Shown here: one piece after another, positions 19,399-29,130 of the stretch | Position numbering within the stretch: position 1 is the stretch's first letter | How the letters are laid out: every line of letters begins with the position of its first letter | Assembly (NCBI GenBank): GCA_022448425.1 | Contig: JAKVCY010000012.1 | Span: 1 to 52,651, forward strand | Reading direction: 5' to 3' | Length of the DNA stretch: 52,651 nt | Origin: Thalassotalea sp. | Lineage (GTDB): Bacteria; Pseudomonadota; Gammaproteobacteria; Enterobacterales; Alteromonadaceae | Program-made: the position numbers and the translations under genes | Notes under the pieces: model-generated | The model's input: only the letters and a program-made list of their open reading frames with translations | Database searches by the model: none | Told to the model about the DNA's origin: nothing

Positions 19399-20511
19399 CT
19401 ATAGGCTTGGTGCTTGATGCCCTTCTACAAACTTCGCATCAGCACCAATTGCTTCGCAGCCCTTGCCTGTTTCCTTGTCGATACTACACTGATAGACCCT
19501 CACATAGTCAATTTCAAAACGTTGCGGAAAGACAGATTCGTCAATTCCTCCTTCATTAACTTCACTCGGCCAATTGCCACCGACAGCAAAATTAACAATT
19601 AAGTGAAAGGTTTGATCGAACGGTGCACTATCCTGCCCATTAATCATTGAGCCTTGCTCATTTGAATACTGGGTATACCAACCGTTTTCTGTTTGTGTCG
19701 CATAATGTGCACCATCTACATACCACCTAATCTCTCCAGCTTGCCATTCAATGGTATAGGTATGAAAATCGTCTGCAGGATTTAAATTATCTGGCAACAC
19801 ATAACTAGTGCCTGAATACACATTTTCTGGCCAAGCCCTGCCATAGTGCAAGGTCCCATGAACTCGGTTCTCTTGACCAGTGCTGGTGGCTCCTAGCGCA
19901 TCAGAGCGCGCTTTTAAGTTAACCGCTTCCATAATGTCAATTTCACCTGAACCAGCCCAACCACCATATACCCACTCCGTTGGTAGCATCCAAATTGCTG
20001 GCCAAGTGCCTTGCCCTGAAGGAAGTTTCGCGCGGACCTCAAAACGTCCATATCGCCAATCACCTTTATTTTTTGTTCTGAGTCGCGCTGAAGTATATGG
20101 TTGGGTTTTAGTGACATTCGTATCGTAACTTGGAGAATCATCAAATTCAGCAGGCCCCGTATAGTCCTCTCGCAACGCTTGAATTACCAATACGCCGTTT
20201 TCAATAAACACATTGTCCAGTCGCTTGGTATAACACTGTTGTTCATTATTACCACCGCCGGCGCAATTGTATTCGAAGCCCCATTTGCTCATATCAATAA
20301 AAGAGCTTTCAAATTCGTCTGACCAAATTAGCTGCCATTTATCACTGACTTCAGGTATTTCAAACGAATCAGGTTCTTGTGCTTGCTGGCTAGATGGTGG
20401 AATATTAGCGATGGGAGGCTGTGCATCTGCTTCTCCAGCGCCTCCACCGCAAGCAGTGAGCGAAAAACTAACGACTAGGGTAAATGGATAAAGCACGGTT
20501 GTTTTTTTCAT
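19399..20511 (-). CDS. GH16 endo-beta-glucanase (laminarinase-like) lipoprotein
   Basis: A 370-residue glycoside hydrolase of family 16. The signal peptide ends in an LTAC lipobox, so it is anchored in a membrane, probably the outer membrane. After a Pro/Gln-rich linker (to about residue 55) the single GH16 jelly-roll domain carries the catalytic motif E190-I-D-I-M-E195 (nucleophile E190, acid/base E195). The extra Met in ExDxxE is typical of beta-1,3-glucanases (laminarinases) rather than lichenases. The ATG has an AGGGG ribosome site. It lies convergent to the IS remnant and downstream of GH3, but a terminator at 20554-20579 separates it from GH3. It probably makes the first endo cut in laminarin or mixed-linkage glucan. 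Confidence 0.9.
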   Translation of the reverse strand: MKKTTVLYPFTLVVSFSLTACGGGAGEADAQPPIANIPPSSQQAQEPDSFEIPEVSDKWQLIWSDEFESSFIDMSKWGFEYNCAGGGNNEQQCYTKRLDNVFIENGVLVIQALREDYTGPAEFDDSPSYDTNVTKTQPYTSARLRTKNKGDWRYGRFEVRAKLPSGQGTWPAIWMLPTEWVYGGWAGSGEIDIMEAVNLKARSDALGATSTGQENRVHGTLHYGRAWPENVYSGTSYVLPDNLNPADDFHTYTIEWQAGEIRWYVDGAHYATQTENGWYTQYSNEQGSMINGQDSAPFDQTFHLIVNFAVGGNWPSEVNEGGIDESVFPQRFEIDYVRVYQCSIDKETGKGCEAIGADAKFVEGHQAPSL

Positions 20512-20549
20512 GTTTAACCCCTACAAATATTTCACGAAAAGAAGTTCAT

Positions 20550-20579
20550 AAAAAAATAGGCAGCGATTGCTACCTATTT
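20550..20579 (-). terminator. rho-independent terminator after the GH3 gene
   Basis: The stem AAATAGG (20554-20560) pairs with CCTATTT (20573-20579). On the minus strand a T-run follows the hairpin. It lies about 30 bases after the GH3 stop, so it ends the fucP-type/GH3 transcript before GH16. Confidence 0.75.
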
Positions 20580-20611
20580 CATTGGGTATTAATTCACGTG
20601 ACTACTAGGCC

Positions 20612-23239
20612 CTATTCGCACTGAATGCTGGCTTGAGACGCGGTATTGGGAACAATTGAAACATCTGCAATACCAAGGCTGTAAGCATCACTTGATGAAA
20701 CAACAAACGGCATGACTGTATTACTGTAATCCATGCCTTGTTGTGTAAAACACGCCAAGTCGATTGATACGGCTTCCCATGTATCGATGGCCATACCACC
20801 TACTAATTCACTAATGTCGACCTTGCCGCCGCAATCGTCTTCAACACCTTCAGCGATATCACATTCAGTGCTAACATTTAGTGATCCCGTTAACGGCGTA
20901 GTCAGTTTCATAGAAAAGACCAAAGCAGACTCAGATTGCGTAACGGCAAATATGTCTTCCCTAAAATGGCTTTTACTTTCAATGCGCAACCCTGCAACTT
21001 CGCCACCTTTGCTCGATATCAGTACAGCATCTTCTTGAACTTTCTTATCAATGGTACGATACGATAAAGCGCCAATCTGATGGGTATTAGCATTGGTTAG
21101 CATATTTTGATCACCAGAAAACAACTCCATTAACCAAGGTTTATGGAGCTTACCCGCGACAAATAAATCACGTTGCTTGATTGTGCTCTCATCAATTACA
21201 ACCTCTTCGCTTAAAGCGTCATTTAACGTGTTTTCTTCACCGTACCGTAAGCCAAACCCATAAGGTAACAATGGTTGATAATCGCTATCCCCGCGATTCA
21301 CAGTGGCCTGGTATGGAGAGTTGGGCCAAGAGAAAGACAATTTTCCTTTAAAGTCATGCTGAACATTACCAGCCTTATCAGTGAAAAGAACATCGGCAAT
21401 AGCGCCACCCTCTGTGCCTGGCAGCCATGCAGCGACAAATGCATCAGATACATTAAGTTCCGCATTGACCCACATAGGTCGACCACTGATAAACAATGAA
21501 ATGACAGGAATACCCTGAGCTTTCAAACTTTTTAGTAGTGCCAAGTCACTCTTATCACCCTGCTGATAGGTTAAGTTCTCTCGATCCCCGTGTCCTTCTG
21601 CGTATGGCTCTTCACCGAAAACAACAACAGCAACATCTGGCTTTTCATCGAAGCTGCCTTGAGCACTGAGCACCGCTTTGCCACCAGCTTGGGCAACTTG
21701 AGCCTCAATTCCGTCATACACAGAAGTACCGCCAGGAAAGTCTTTATTATCATTACCGGTACCTTGCCACGTAATCGTCCAGCCACCCGACTGCTTACCG
21801 ATATTATCAGCGCCATCGCCAGCTACTAGCACATTTAACTTAGGTGAGAGTGGCAAAACGTTTTCTTTGTTTTTTAGTAAAACTAAGGATTCACGAACCG
21901 CCTGACGCGCCACTTCGCGGTGTGGTTCAGAGCCAATAAGTTCAGTTTTGCCAGAGTACGGCCTTTTCGCTGGACTTGGTTTTTCAAATAAGCCTGCTCT
22001 TAATTTAACGCGAAGAATTCTGCGTACAGCATCATCAATTCGAGATTGAGATATTTCGCCTGATTTAACTTGAGCTATCGTATTTTCATAAAGTGGCTTC
22101 CAAGCACCAGTTGGCACCATGTAGATATCAAGCCCCGCGTTGGCTGCTTGTGCACAATTGTCATTGCTACAGCCTTTAATTTGTCCGTGACCATTCCAAT
22201 CGCCAACCACAAAACCATCAAAGCCCATTTTGTCTTTAAGCACATCGGTTAACAGATACTTATCGCCATGAATTTTCTTGCCGTGCCAACTGTTAAAAGA
22301 CGCCATCACTGATTGAGCCCCAGCTGTTAAACCACCTACATAGCCTTGAGCATGAATATCAAATAATGCTTGTTCAGTAGCAATATTGTTACCTTGGTCG
22401 TCTCCACCAATAGTGCCGCCATCACCCAGAAAATGTTTTACCGTGGAAATAACACGCTGTTCGCTCAAAAAGTCGCCATCAGCATGCCCTTGTAGACCTT
22501 TAACAGTCGCCGCTGAATAGCTTTTGACAATTTCAGGGTCTTCGGAATAGCCTTCATAGGTACGACCCCAACGGTCGTCTCTGACAACAGCTACCGTAGG
22601 TGCAAATACCCAGTCGATACCCGTTACCATCACCTCTCTTGCCGTTACTTCTGCGATTTTTTCAATAAGTGCCGGATTGTTTGCCGCCCCTAAACCGATG
22701 TTATGAGGGAAAAGCGTAGCACCAATAACATTGTTATGACCATGCACAGCATCAGTACCCCACATAGTAGGAATGGTGCTGCCATCAACACTATCGTCCA
22801 CAGATGCTTGATACATAGCTTCTGCAAGATCTATCCAATCTTGCGCAGTTGACTGCTTATTGCCATTTGGGAAAGAGCCACCGCCATTGAGATAGGAACC
22901 AAAGCCATATTTACGCATATCTTCTACCGTAATATCGCGAATTTCTGGTTGGATCATTTGTGCAACTTTTTGCTCCAGCGTCATCGTTACTAGAATACTC
23001 TCCACCCGTGCTTCAACGTTATCATCGCGCTTTACTTCGATATCTAGCGTTGGCCATATAGCCTTGCTATCACTTGTTGTTGCCGAGTTTTCTGGTTTCT
23101 CTACCGATTTGGTCTGTTCTTGCCCACAGCCTGAAAGGGTTAGTAAGGCCAAAACCCCAAACGTAAGACCTAATGTGATACTTGCCGCTAATCTATTCTG
23201 ACGAAAGAAACTGCTATTGTTTGTTGATAATGTGTCCAC
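20612..23239 (-). CDS. GH3 exo-beta-glucosidase lipoprotein
   Basis: An 875-residue family 3 enzyme that removes glucose from the non-reducing ends of beta-glucans. The signal peptide ends in an LSGC lipobox, placing it on a periplasmic or outer-membrane surface. The N-terminal TIM barrel has MWGTDAVHGHNN, TYEGYSEDP and the nucleophile Asp347 in VVGDWNGHG. The alpha/beta sandwich domain follows. The last 200 residues form an extra beta-sandwich, as in ExoP-type 1,3/1,4-beta-glucanases. The start is a GTG with AGGAG 6 bases upstream; that ribosome site includes the TAG stop of the preceding transporter gene, so translation is coupled. With GH16 and GH1 it forms the saccharification chain. Confidence 0.92.
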   Translation of the reverse strand: MDTLSTNNSSFFRQNRLAASITLGLTFGVLALLTLSGCGQEQTKSVEKPENSATTSDSKAIWPTLDIEVKRDDNVEARVESILVTMTLEQKVAQMIQPEIRDITVEDMRKYGFGSYLNGGGSFPNGNKQSTAQDWIDLAEAMYQASVDDSVDGSTIPTMWGTDAVHGHNNVIGATLFPHNIGLGAANNPALIEKIAEVTAREVMVTGIDWVFAPTVAVVRDDRWGRTYEGYSEDPEIVKSYSAATVKGLQGHADGDFLSEQRVISTVKHFLGDGGTIGGDDQGNNIATEQALFDIHAQGYVGGLTAGAQSVMASFNSWHGKKIHGDKYLLTDVLKDKMGFDGFVVGDWNGHGQIKGCSNDNCAQAANAGLDIYMVPTGAWKPLYENTIAQVKSGEISQSRIDDAVRRILRVKLRAGLFEKPSPAKRPYSGKTELIGSEPHREVARQAVRESLVLLKNKENVLPLSPKLNVLVAGDGADNIGKQSGGWTITWQGTGNDNKDFPGGTSVYDGIEAQVAQAGGKAVLSAQGSFDEKPDVAVVVFGEEPYAEGHGDRENLTYQQGDKSDLALLKSLKAQGIPVISLFISGRPMWVNAELNVSDAFVAAWLPGTEGGAIADVLFTDKAGNVQHDFKGKLSFSWPNSPYQATVNRGDSDYQPLLPYGFGLRYGEENTLNDALSEEVVIDESTIKQRDLFVAGKLHKPWLMELFSGDQNMLTNANTHQIGALSYRTIDKKVQEDAVLISSKGGEVAGLRIESKSHFREDIFAVTQSESALVFSMKLTTPLTGSLNVSTECDIAEGVEDDCGGKVDISELVGGMAIDTWEAVSIDLACFTQQGMDYSNTVMPFVVSSSDAYSLGIADVSIVPNTASQASIQCE

Positions 23240-23248
23240 TTTTCGCTC

Positions 23249-24514
23249 CTAATTAACTGGGGCCGCAGTTTTACTACCTTTCGCACCGTAATATGCGATG
23301 AAGATGTAACAAAGTACCGGCAGAAAGAATGAGATTTGTAATCCTATGTTGTCAGCTAAAAGCCCTTGAATTAATGGCACAATGGCACCACCAACAATGG
23401 CAAGGCAAAGAATGCCAGAGCCTTGTGACGTATGCTGTTTTAAACCGCTTAGCGCTAAGCTAAAGATGGTTGGGAACATAATTGAATTGAATAGACCAAC
23501 TAATAAAATAGCCCACATGGCAAGTTGTCCACTCGTTGTCATGGCGGTGATAATCAATACGATTGCCATCAAAGCGTTGAACGCTAGTACTTTTCCAGCA
23601 GCAATTTTTTGCATCACAGCAGCACCAACAAAGCGTCCTACCATTGCACCGCCCCAGTAGTAAGCGATGTATTTTGCCGCTTCCCACTCTTCAAGCCCAG
23701 CAATGGCGGGCTCATTTAGAAAGTTGACTAAGAAACTGCCAATAGAAACTTCTGCACCCACATAAACAAAAATACCGACGGCCCCCAGAACAAGGTGACG
23801 GTATTGCCATGCGCTACCTTCTGACTGCGCATCATCGTTTACTGTTTCACTTTGTAACTCTTCGACTACAGGTAGTTTCAAGAACGCAAATATTGCAGCC
23901 AACACGAGTAGCATGCCAGCCAGCAGAAGGTATGGACCTTGCACTGCATCAGCGCTTGCACTCCCTACATCATGGGCAGCTTGCTCTAGAATCAAGTACG
24001 CGCCAAAGAAAGGGGCTACAGTGGTACCAAAAGAATTGAATGCTTGAGTGAGTGTGAGTCTCGAAGACGCCGTTTCTGGCTTGCCTAATATGCTCACATA
24101 TGGGTTTGCAGAAACCTGTAATACAGTAATACCACTAGCCAGTATAAATAACGCCCCTAAGAACACAGGATAGCTTTGCAAGGACGCCGCTGGATAAAAA
24201 GTCATGCACCCGAGAGCTGCAATCACAAGCCCAATCACAATGCCTTTTTGAAAACCCATTTTTTTTACCAATGCACCTGCTGGTAAAGAAACAATGAAGT
24301 AGGCGCCAAAAAAGCAAAACTGAATCAACATTGCCTGCGCATAAGAAAGGTCAAAAACCGCCTTTAAATGTGGGATCAAGATATCATTTAAGCAGGTAAT
24401 GAAACCCCACAGAAAAAATAGTGATGTTAATGACGTTAGCGCAAAGCGATAGTCCGCAGGCTCACTTGGCGTTAAGTTGTTTGATTGTCCGGGTATCGCA
24501 GTTGCTCCTGCCAT
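23249..24514 (-). CDS. FucP/GluP-type sugar:H+ symporter (MFS)
   Basis: A 421-residue inner-membrane carrier with 12 hydrophobic segments, belonging to the FHS (fucose, glucose/galactose) branch of the MFS. Family marks are [19 protein letters not shown] in helix 1, [18 protein letters not shown] in the middle and a second-half [16 protein letters not shown] segment. It would import a monosaccharide, most likely glucose released by the co-transcribed GH3. The ribosome site AAGGGGGAAG is very strong. It is the first gene of the leftward operon and shares its promoter region, with two LacI-type operators, with the divergent GH1 gene. Confidence 0.9.
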   Translation of the reverse strand: MAGATAIPGQSNNLTPSEPADYRFALTSLTSLFFLWGFITCLNDILIPHLKAVFDLSYAQAMLIQFCFFGAYFIVSLPAGALVKKMGFQKGIVIGLVIAALGCMTFYPAASLQSYPVFLGALFILASGITVLQVSANPYVSILGKPETASSRLTLTQAFNSFGTTVAPFFGAYLILEQAAHDVGSASADAVQGPYLLLAGMLLVLAAIFAFLKLPVVEELQSETVNDDAQSEGSAWQYRHLVLGAVGIFVYVGAEVSIGSFLVNFLNEPAIAGLEEWEAAKYIAYYWGGAMVGRFVGAAVMQKIAAGKVLAFNALMAIVLIITAMTTSGQLAMWAILLVGLFNSIMFPTIFSLALSGLKQHTSQGSGILCLAIVGGAIVPLIQGLLADNIGLQISFFLPVLCYIFIAYYGAKGSKTAAPVN

Positions 24515-24709
24515 ACTTCCCCCTTGCTAAAATTTATGTTCGTTTTATTGTTTTCGTCTTTTCTAGACGATTTCCAACAGGCATTCATTAATTGATTCCT
24601 GCATACAGCTGAGCCGATAAAGCAATGTTTGCTATCGTTTACTCAAGGCATAAGATTTATACAAATCGGTTGACCAAACGATAAATTAACACTAACCTAC
24701 ATCAGTAAA

Positions 24710-24723
24710 TGTAAGCGCTTTCA
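24710..24723. promoter_or_regulatory. LacI-type operator, site 5
   Basis: TGTAAGCGCTTTCA, identical to the site at 9563. Confidence 0.8.
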
Positions 24724-24763
24724 CCCTTATTTAAAACGAATAAAGATTTTTTTTCAATTATTT

Positions 24764-24777
24764 TGTAAGCGCTTTCA
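24764..24777. promoter_or_regulatory. LacI-type operator, site 6
   Basis: TGTAAGCGCTTTCA, a second identical copy 54 bases after site 5. Confidence 0.8.
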
Positions 24778-24893
24778 AAAATAGATGTGATGGGTGAATT
24801 GATAACGCGTAACTAACCCTAGTAAAAAAACTAATACAGCGTGCGGTTGTCAGTCTCACCCTAGAATAAAAGCTTCGTATGGGATACAGATTA

Positions 24894-26246
24894 ATGAATA
24901 AATATCAGCTGCCTACAAATTCCAAAATGCTATCGAAAGAATTTGTTTACGGTGTGGCAACAGCCTCTTTTCAAATTGAAGGAGCCAGTCAGCAACGTCT
25001 TCCTTGTATCTGGGATACGTTCTGCGCTACCGAAGGTAAAATTGCTGACAATTCAAATGGCGACATAGCTTGCGATCACTTTAATCGCTGGCAGGACGAT
25101 ATCGAACTTATTGATTCTCTGGGTGTTGATGCTTATCGCCTCTCTATATCTTGGCCACGTGTAATGCACCAAGACGGTTCTGCAAACCAAGACGGCCTTA
25201 ACTTTTATGTCAATATTCTCGATGGTTTAAAGGCTAAAGGAATTAAAGCCTACGTAACGCTTTATCACTGGGATTTACCGCAACACCTGGAAGACAACGG
25301 TGGTTGGCTAAATAGAGAAACAGCTTACAAATTTCGTGATTACGTTGATTTAGTAACAAAAGCATTTGGTGACCGTGTGCATTCATACGCAACTTTGAAC
25401 GAACCCTTCTGCAGTGCGTTTTTAGGTTATGAAGTAGGTGTACATGCACCAGGCAAAGTCGGTAAAGAATACGGTAGAAAGGCCGCTCATCACCTTTTGC
25501 TCGCACATGGCCTAGGTATGCAAGTGCTTCAAACAAACAGCCCGAATACGTTAAATGGTATCGTCTTAAACTTTACACCGTGTTACCCGCGGTCAGAAAA
25601 ACTAGAAGACACTAAAGCTGCGGATTATGCGGACCAATATATTAACCAGTGGTATATAAAGCCACTATTCCATGGTACTTATCCCGAAATCCTTCAAGAG
25701 TTGCCGCTAGCGCACCAACCGGATATTCATGAGGGTGATTTCGATATCATTGCTCAGCCATTAGATTTCTTAGGTATCAACTTCTATACCCGTTTAACCT
25801 ACTCAGCCCCGACACAAGCTGGCGAGTTCTACTTCGAACATGAACATATGACGCCGAAAACCGATATCGGATGGGAAATTTACCCAGCAGCACTTACCGG
25901 CTTGCTTACTTCGTTAAACGAGCGTTACGAGTTACCCCCTATTTACATCACGGAAAATGGTGCTGCAATGGCAGATGAAATAGAGGCTGGAGAAGTTCAC
26001 GACTTAGATCGCCTGAATTACTATCAATTACACTTAAACGCAGTGAATAAAGCGATTGAGCAAGGTGTCGATATCCACGGCTACTTTGCATGGAGCCTAA
26101 TGGACAACTTTGAATGGGCTGAGGGGTATTTGAAACGATTCGGTATTGTCTATGTTGATTATAAAACTCAGCAACGTACCATTAAGCGCAGTGGCCTAGC
26201 ATATAAAGCACTCATTAATGAGCGAAATACACAGCCGCAACAATAA
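24894..26246 (+). CDS. GH1 beta-glucosidase
   Basis: A cytoplasmic family 1 enzyme of about 450 residues that hydrolyses beta-linked glucose disaccharides. The N-terminal family signature FVYGVATASFQIEGA, the acid/base Glu in TLNEP (residue 170) and the nucleophile Glu in ITENGA (residue 354) are all present. No signal peptide is visible. I use the ATG at 24894; an in-frame ATG at 24879 would add 5 residues and neither has a strong ribosome site. The gene heads a rightward operon with a GPH symporter and the LacI regulator, so the symporter probably brings in cellobiose, laminaribiose or gentiobiose for this enzyme. Confidence 0.93.
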   Translation: MNKYQLPTNSKMLSKEFVYGVATASFQIEGASQQRLPCIWDTFCATEGKIADNSNGDIACDHFNRWQDDIELIDSLGVDAYRLSISWPRVMHQDGSANQDGLNFYVNILDGLKAKGIKAYVTLYHWDLPQHLEDNGGWLNRETAYKFRDYVDLVTKAFGDRVHSYATLNEPFCSAFLGYEVGVHAPGKVGKEYGRKAAHHLLLAHGLGMQVLQTNSPNTLNGIVLNFTPCYPRSEKLEDTKAADYADQYINQWYIKPLFHGTYPEILQELPLAHQPDIHEGDFDIIAQPLDFLGINFYTRLTYSAPTQAGEFYFEHEHMTPKTDIGWEIYPAALTGLLTSLNERYELPPIYITENGAAMADEIEAGEVHDLDRLNYYQLHLNAVNKAIEQGVDIHGYFAWSLMDNFEWAEGYLKRFGIVYVDYKTQQRTIKRSGLAYKALINERNTQPQQ

Positions 26247-26287
26247 CTAAAAATAACGATAAAAATAAATAAAAGAATCTATTCAAC

Positions 26288-27649
26288 ATGGCTACACAAG
26301 CAGAAAGAATTAGCGTAAGAGAAAAAATTGCCTACGGACTGGGCGATACCGCAAGCAACATTATTTTCCAAACAGTGATGATGTTCTTAATGCTCTATTA
26401 CACTGACGTAGTAGGTTTATCACCAGCTGTTGTGGGAACCATGTTCCTTGTCGTTCGGTTTATCGACGCTGTTACCGATCCACTAATGGGAACATTAGCG
26501 GATCGCACACATACTCGTTGGGGGCACTTCCGCCCTTACCTGCTATGGCTGGCGTTACCGTTTGCCATCATCAGTATTTTGGCGTTCACCACACCTGAAT
26601 TAACAGGCACGAATAAAATTATTTACGCGTTCACCACATACACGCTACTAATGATTGCCTACACCGCTATTAATATTCCGTACTGTGCACTCGGCGGTGC
26701 GTTGACAGCAGATGCCAAAGAGCGTGTTACCGTGCAATCTTACCGCTTCGTTTTTGGAATGTTGGGCGGTGTAATTGTTGCAGCTTTAACCATGCCACTC
26801 GTAGAGTTTTTTGGTGAAGGTGACAAAGCAAAAGGTTATCAATATACCATGGCAGCCATGAGCTTAATGGGCTTGGTGATGTTCTTACTTTGCTTTGTTG
26901 GTACAAAAGAGCGTATCGAGCAGCCAAAAGAAGAACAAGCAAGCTTTATTGACACTGCAAAATCGCTTTGGCAAAACGATCAATGGCGTATTCTATGTAT
27001 CGCCGTATTATTTTTGCTAGGTGGACAGGTCATGCGCTTCACGCTGGCAGTTTATTACGTAAAATATTACTTAGGGCGTGAAGATTTAATTACCTCATTT
27101 ATGACATTAGGGGTTATTGCTAGCATGATCGGCTGTGCTGTTGCCCAACCACTAGCCGAGCGAGTGTGTAAAATTAAAGCCTATATATGGTTGCAAACTA
27201 TCTCGGCGGTTATCTGCGCACTAAGCTTCTTCATTGGCTCTGACCAACTGGTGCTCGCCTTTGCGGCCTTTATTTTGTGGAAGTTTTTCCTTGATATGGC
27301 TACCCCGCTGCTGTGGGCAAAGATGGCTGATACAATTGACTACGGACATGAGAAAACAGGTGTTCGTGTAACAGGTCTTGTTTACTCAGGGATTATATTC
27401 TTCTTAAAAATAGGTGTCGCCTTAGGCGGTGCAATCGCGGGGTGGATGCTAGCCTTTTACGATTACCAAGCAGACGTCGAACAAACTGAAGCAACAAAGC
27501 AAGGTATCTTATTGTCATTTACTGTTTTACCTGCAATAGGTTCGTTTATCGTTGCTATCGTAATGCGTAAATACACGTTAACTAGTGACAAGATAACAAC
27601 TATTCAAGATAAGCTAAAACTGACAGAAAAAATACCTAATACGGCCTAA
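26288..27649 (+). CDS. GPH-family sugar:cation symporter (second copy)
   Basis: A 453-residue inner-membrane carrier with 12 hydrophobic segments, related to the 487-residue symporter near 8.3 kb. It shares the ISVREKIAYGLGDTASNIIFQ start, the DAVTDPLMGTLADRTHTRWGHFRPY loop and the DTIDYGHEKTGVRVTGLVYS segment typical of the family. It lies 41 bases after GH1 and 67 bases before LacI, all on the same strand. Its likely cargo is the GH1 substrate. Having one GPH carrier with GH1 and another with GH94 suggests two distinct disaccharides or a parallel hydrolytic and phosphorolytic route. Confidence 0.9.
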   Translation: MATQAERISVREKIAYGLGDTASNIIFQTVMMFLMLYYTDVVGLSPAVVGTMFLVVRFIDAVTDPLMGTLADRTHTRWGHFRPYLLWLALPFAIISILAFTTPELTGTNKIIYAFTTYTLLMIAYTAINIPYCALGGALTADAKERVTVQSYRFVFGMLGGVIVAALTMPLVEFFGEGDKAKGYQYTMAAMSLMGLVMFLLCFVGTKERIEQPKEEQASFIDTAKSLWQNDQWRILCIAVLFLLGGQVMRFTLAVYYVKYYLGREDLITSFMTLGVIASMIGCAVAQPLAERVCKIKAYIWLQTISAVICALSFFIGSDQLVLAFAAFILWKFFLDMATPLLWAKMADTIDYGHEKTGVRVTGLVYSGIIFFLKIGVALGGAIAGWMLAFYDYQADVEQTEATKQGILLSFTVLPAIGSFIVAIVMRKYTLTSDKITTIQDKLKLTEKIPNTA

Positions 27650-27716
27650 TCGCTGGTGAATGTTAGCTGACTTAGGTATCATTTTCTTTTTTGTATTCAA
27701 GGAATTTATTGCAACA

Positions 27717-28718
27717 ATGGCAACCATTTATGAAGTATCGAAGCTAGCAGGCGTTTCACTAGCAACTGTATCTCGCGTAATGAACGACAATGCCCGTGTT
27801 AGCGATAAAACCAAGCAAAAAGTTGTAGATGCAATGACGACCTTGGGTTACCGCCCAAATGCGACCGCACGCTCTTTAGCATCAAACCGTAGCGATTCAG
27901 TAGGTATCTTAGTTTCAGAATTGCACGGCCCATTCTTTGGCCAAATGATGGCAGGCATTGAAAGCGAGCTGCGCGCTGCTGGCAAGCATGTCATCATCAC
28001 CACTGGTCATTCTGAAGAAGAAAAAGAAAAAGACGGTATCGAATTTTTGATTGGTCGAAACTGCGATGCCATTATTGCGCATGTAGAAGCGGTGTCTGAT
28101 GAATACTTACTAGAACTCAATAAGGGCAAAGTACCGGTTTACTTAATGAGTCGTCATGTCGATGGCATGGAAGACAAGTGTATTAGCTTAGACAATGAGG
28201 TGGGTGGCTATCTTGCCACTAAAGCCCTGATTGACAGAGGTCATAAGGACATCGCCTACATAGCCGGCCCACAATTTAAAGCTGATGCGAGTAACCGCCT
28301 TCTAGGTCATAAACGCGCCTTGATAGAGCACAATATTGAATTCAATGAGAGCTTGTTCTACATTGGCGATTTTAAAGAAACTGGCGGTAATGACGGTCTC
28401 AGACATTTCATCAAGCAAAAGATTCCGTTTTCAGCAGTAGTTTGTGCCAATGATGAAATGGCGTCAGGAGCAATGAAATACGCTCGTGAGCACGGTTACC
28501 ATTTACCTGATGACCTTTCCATTATCGGTTTCGATAACGTTATTTTTACCAACTATTTGTACCCAACATTGACCACAGTAGATAACCCTGTTAACGAAAT
28601 GGGCCACATGGCTGCAAAACTTGTTTTAACCGATGTTTACAAGAAGAAAAAACTTAAAATTGAACGTGTTTTTGAACCAACACTAATTGAGAGAAACTCG
28701 ATCGCTCGACTAAGCTAA
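27717..28718 (+). CDS. LacI-family transcriptional regulator
   Basis: A 333-residue regulator. The DNA-binding head is at residues 1-50 (IYEVSKLAGVSLATVSRVMN, then the LGYRPNATARSLAS hinge), followed by a sugar-binding periplasmic-binding-protein fold (VGILVSELHGPFF; CANDEMASGAMKYA; DLSIIGFDN; PTLTTVDNP). I place the start at ATG 27717 because it begins the classical head directly; an upstream extension to 27660 would add 19 hydrophobic residues. It is the last gene of the GH1 operon. The six AAGCGCTT-core palindromes at the two divergent regions are its likely binding sites. The inducer is probably a glucose disaccharide, but this is inference. Confidence 0.92.
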   Translation: MATIYEVSKLAGVSLATVSRVMNDNARVSDKTKQKVVDAMTTLGYRPNATARSLASNRSDSVGILVSELHGPFFGQMMAGIESELRAAGKHVIITTGHSEEEKEKDGIEFLIGRNCDAIIAHVEAVSDEYLLELNKGKVPVYLMSRHVDGMEDKCISLDNEVGGYLATKALIDRGHKDIAYIAGPQFKADASNRLLGHKRALIEHNIEFNESLFYIGDFKETGGNDGLRHFIKQKIPFSAVVCANDEMASGAMKYAREHGYHLPDDLSIIGFDNVIFTNYLYPTLTTVDNPVNEMGHMAAKLVLTDVYKKKKLKIERVFEPTLIERNSIARLS

Positions 28719-28761
28719 TATAAGTTAATCTAGTATTAGGATAAGGCATCAATCTCAAGGG

Positions 28762-28929
28762 CTAAACGCCTTCGATAGCCTCGGTAAAGCCTAGTGCAAA
28801 CTCCAGCCCAACAAACGCGAGCGCCAAGACGATACCAGCAGATAACATAATCTTGCGATCGTTTTTGTGGTAACCCCATATCGAAAGTACTACATATAAA
28901 ATAACCGCTACAGCCTTAATTACATCCAT
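28762..28929 (-). CDS. small two-helix membrane protein
   Basis: A 55-residue frame that begins at ATG 28929 with a GGAG ribosome site 7 bases upstream. It encodes two hydrophobic segments (VIKAVAVILYVVLSIWGY and MLSAGIVLALAFVGLEFAL) separated by a charged HKNDRK turn, so it should be a small inner-membrane hairpin. I do not know the family. It lies alone, convergent with LacI, and is followed by neither a clear operon nor a terminator. The ribosome site and the clean membrane topology support a real gene. Confidence 0.6.
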   Translation of the reverse strand: MDVIKAVAVILYVVLSIWGYHKNDRKIMLSAGIVLALAFVGLEFALGFTEAIEGV

Positions 28930-29071
28930 TTTACGACTCCGTTCAATCCTTTAAATTCATAATCATTAAGCAGCTGATTGTTATAGCCTTCTAATTTAAG
29001 AAAGCGACTTAGCTGCGGCTTGTGACATATATTACTGTACTAGCAGTAAAACTAACAACGAAAACTAGATA

Positions 29072-29104
29072 CAAAAAAGGCTTGGTTGTTAATGCCAAGC
29101 CTTT
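29072..29104 (-). terminator. rho-independent terminator of the RND operon
   Basis: An 11-bp perfect stem (AAAAGGCTTGG at 29074-29084 with CCAAGCCTTTT at 29094-29104) with a 9-base loop. On the minus strand a T-run follows. It begins 26 bases after the RND permease stop. Confidence 0.85.
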
Positions 29105-29130
29105 TCAAACTTTGTCAGTACGTTAGTACA

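Larger units (their letters stand above)
24515..24893. promoter_or_regulatory. divergent promoter region between the FucP-type and GH1 operons
   Basis: A gap of about 380 bases without a gene. It contains two LacI-type operators (24710 and 24764) spaced 54 bases apart, close to the 58-base spacing of the pair before the TonB receptor. Both flanking operons therefore probably answer to the same regulator. Confidence 0.7.
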
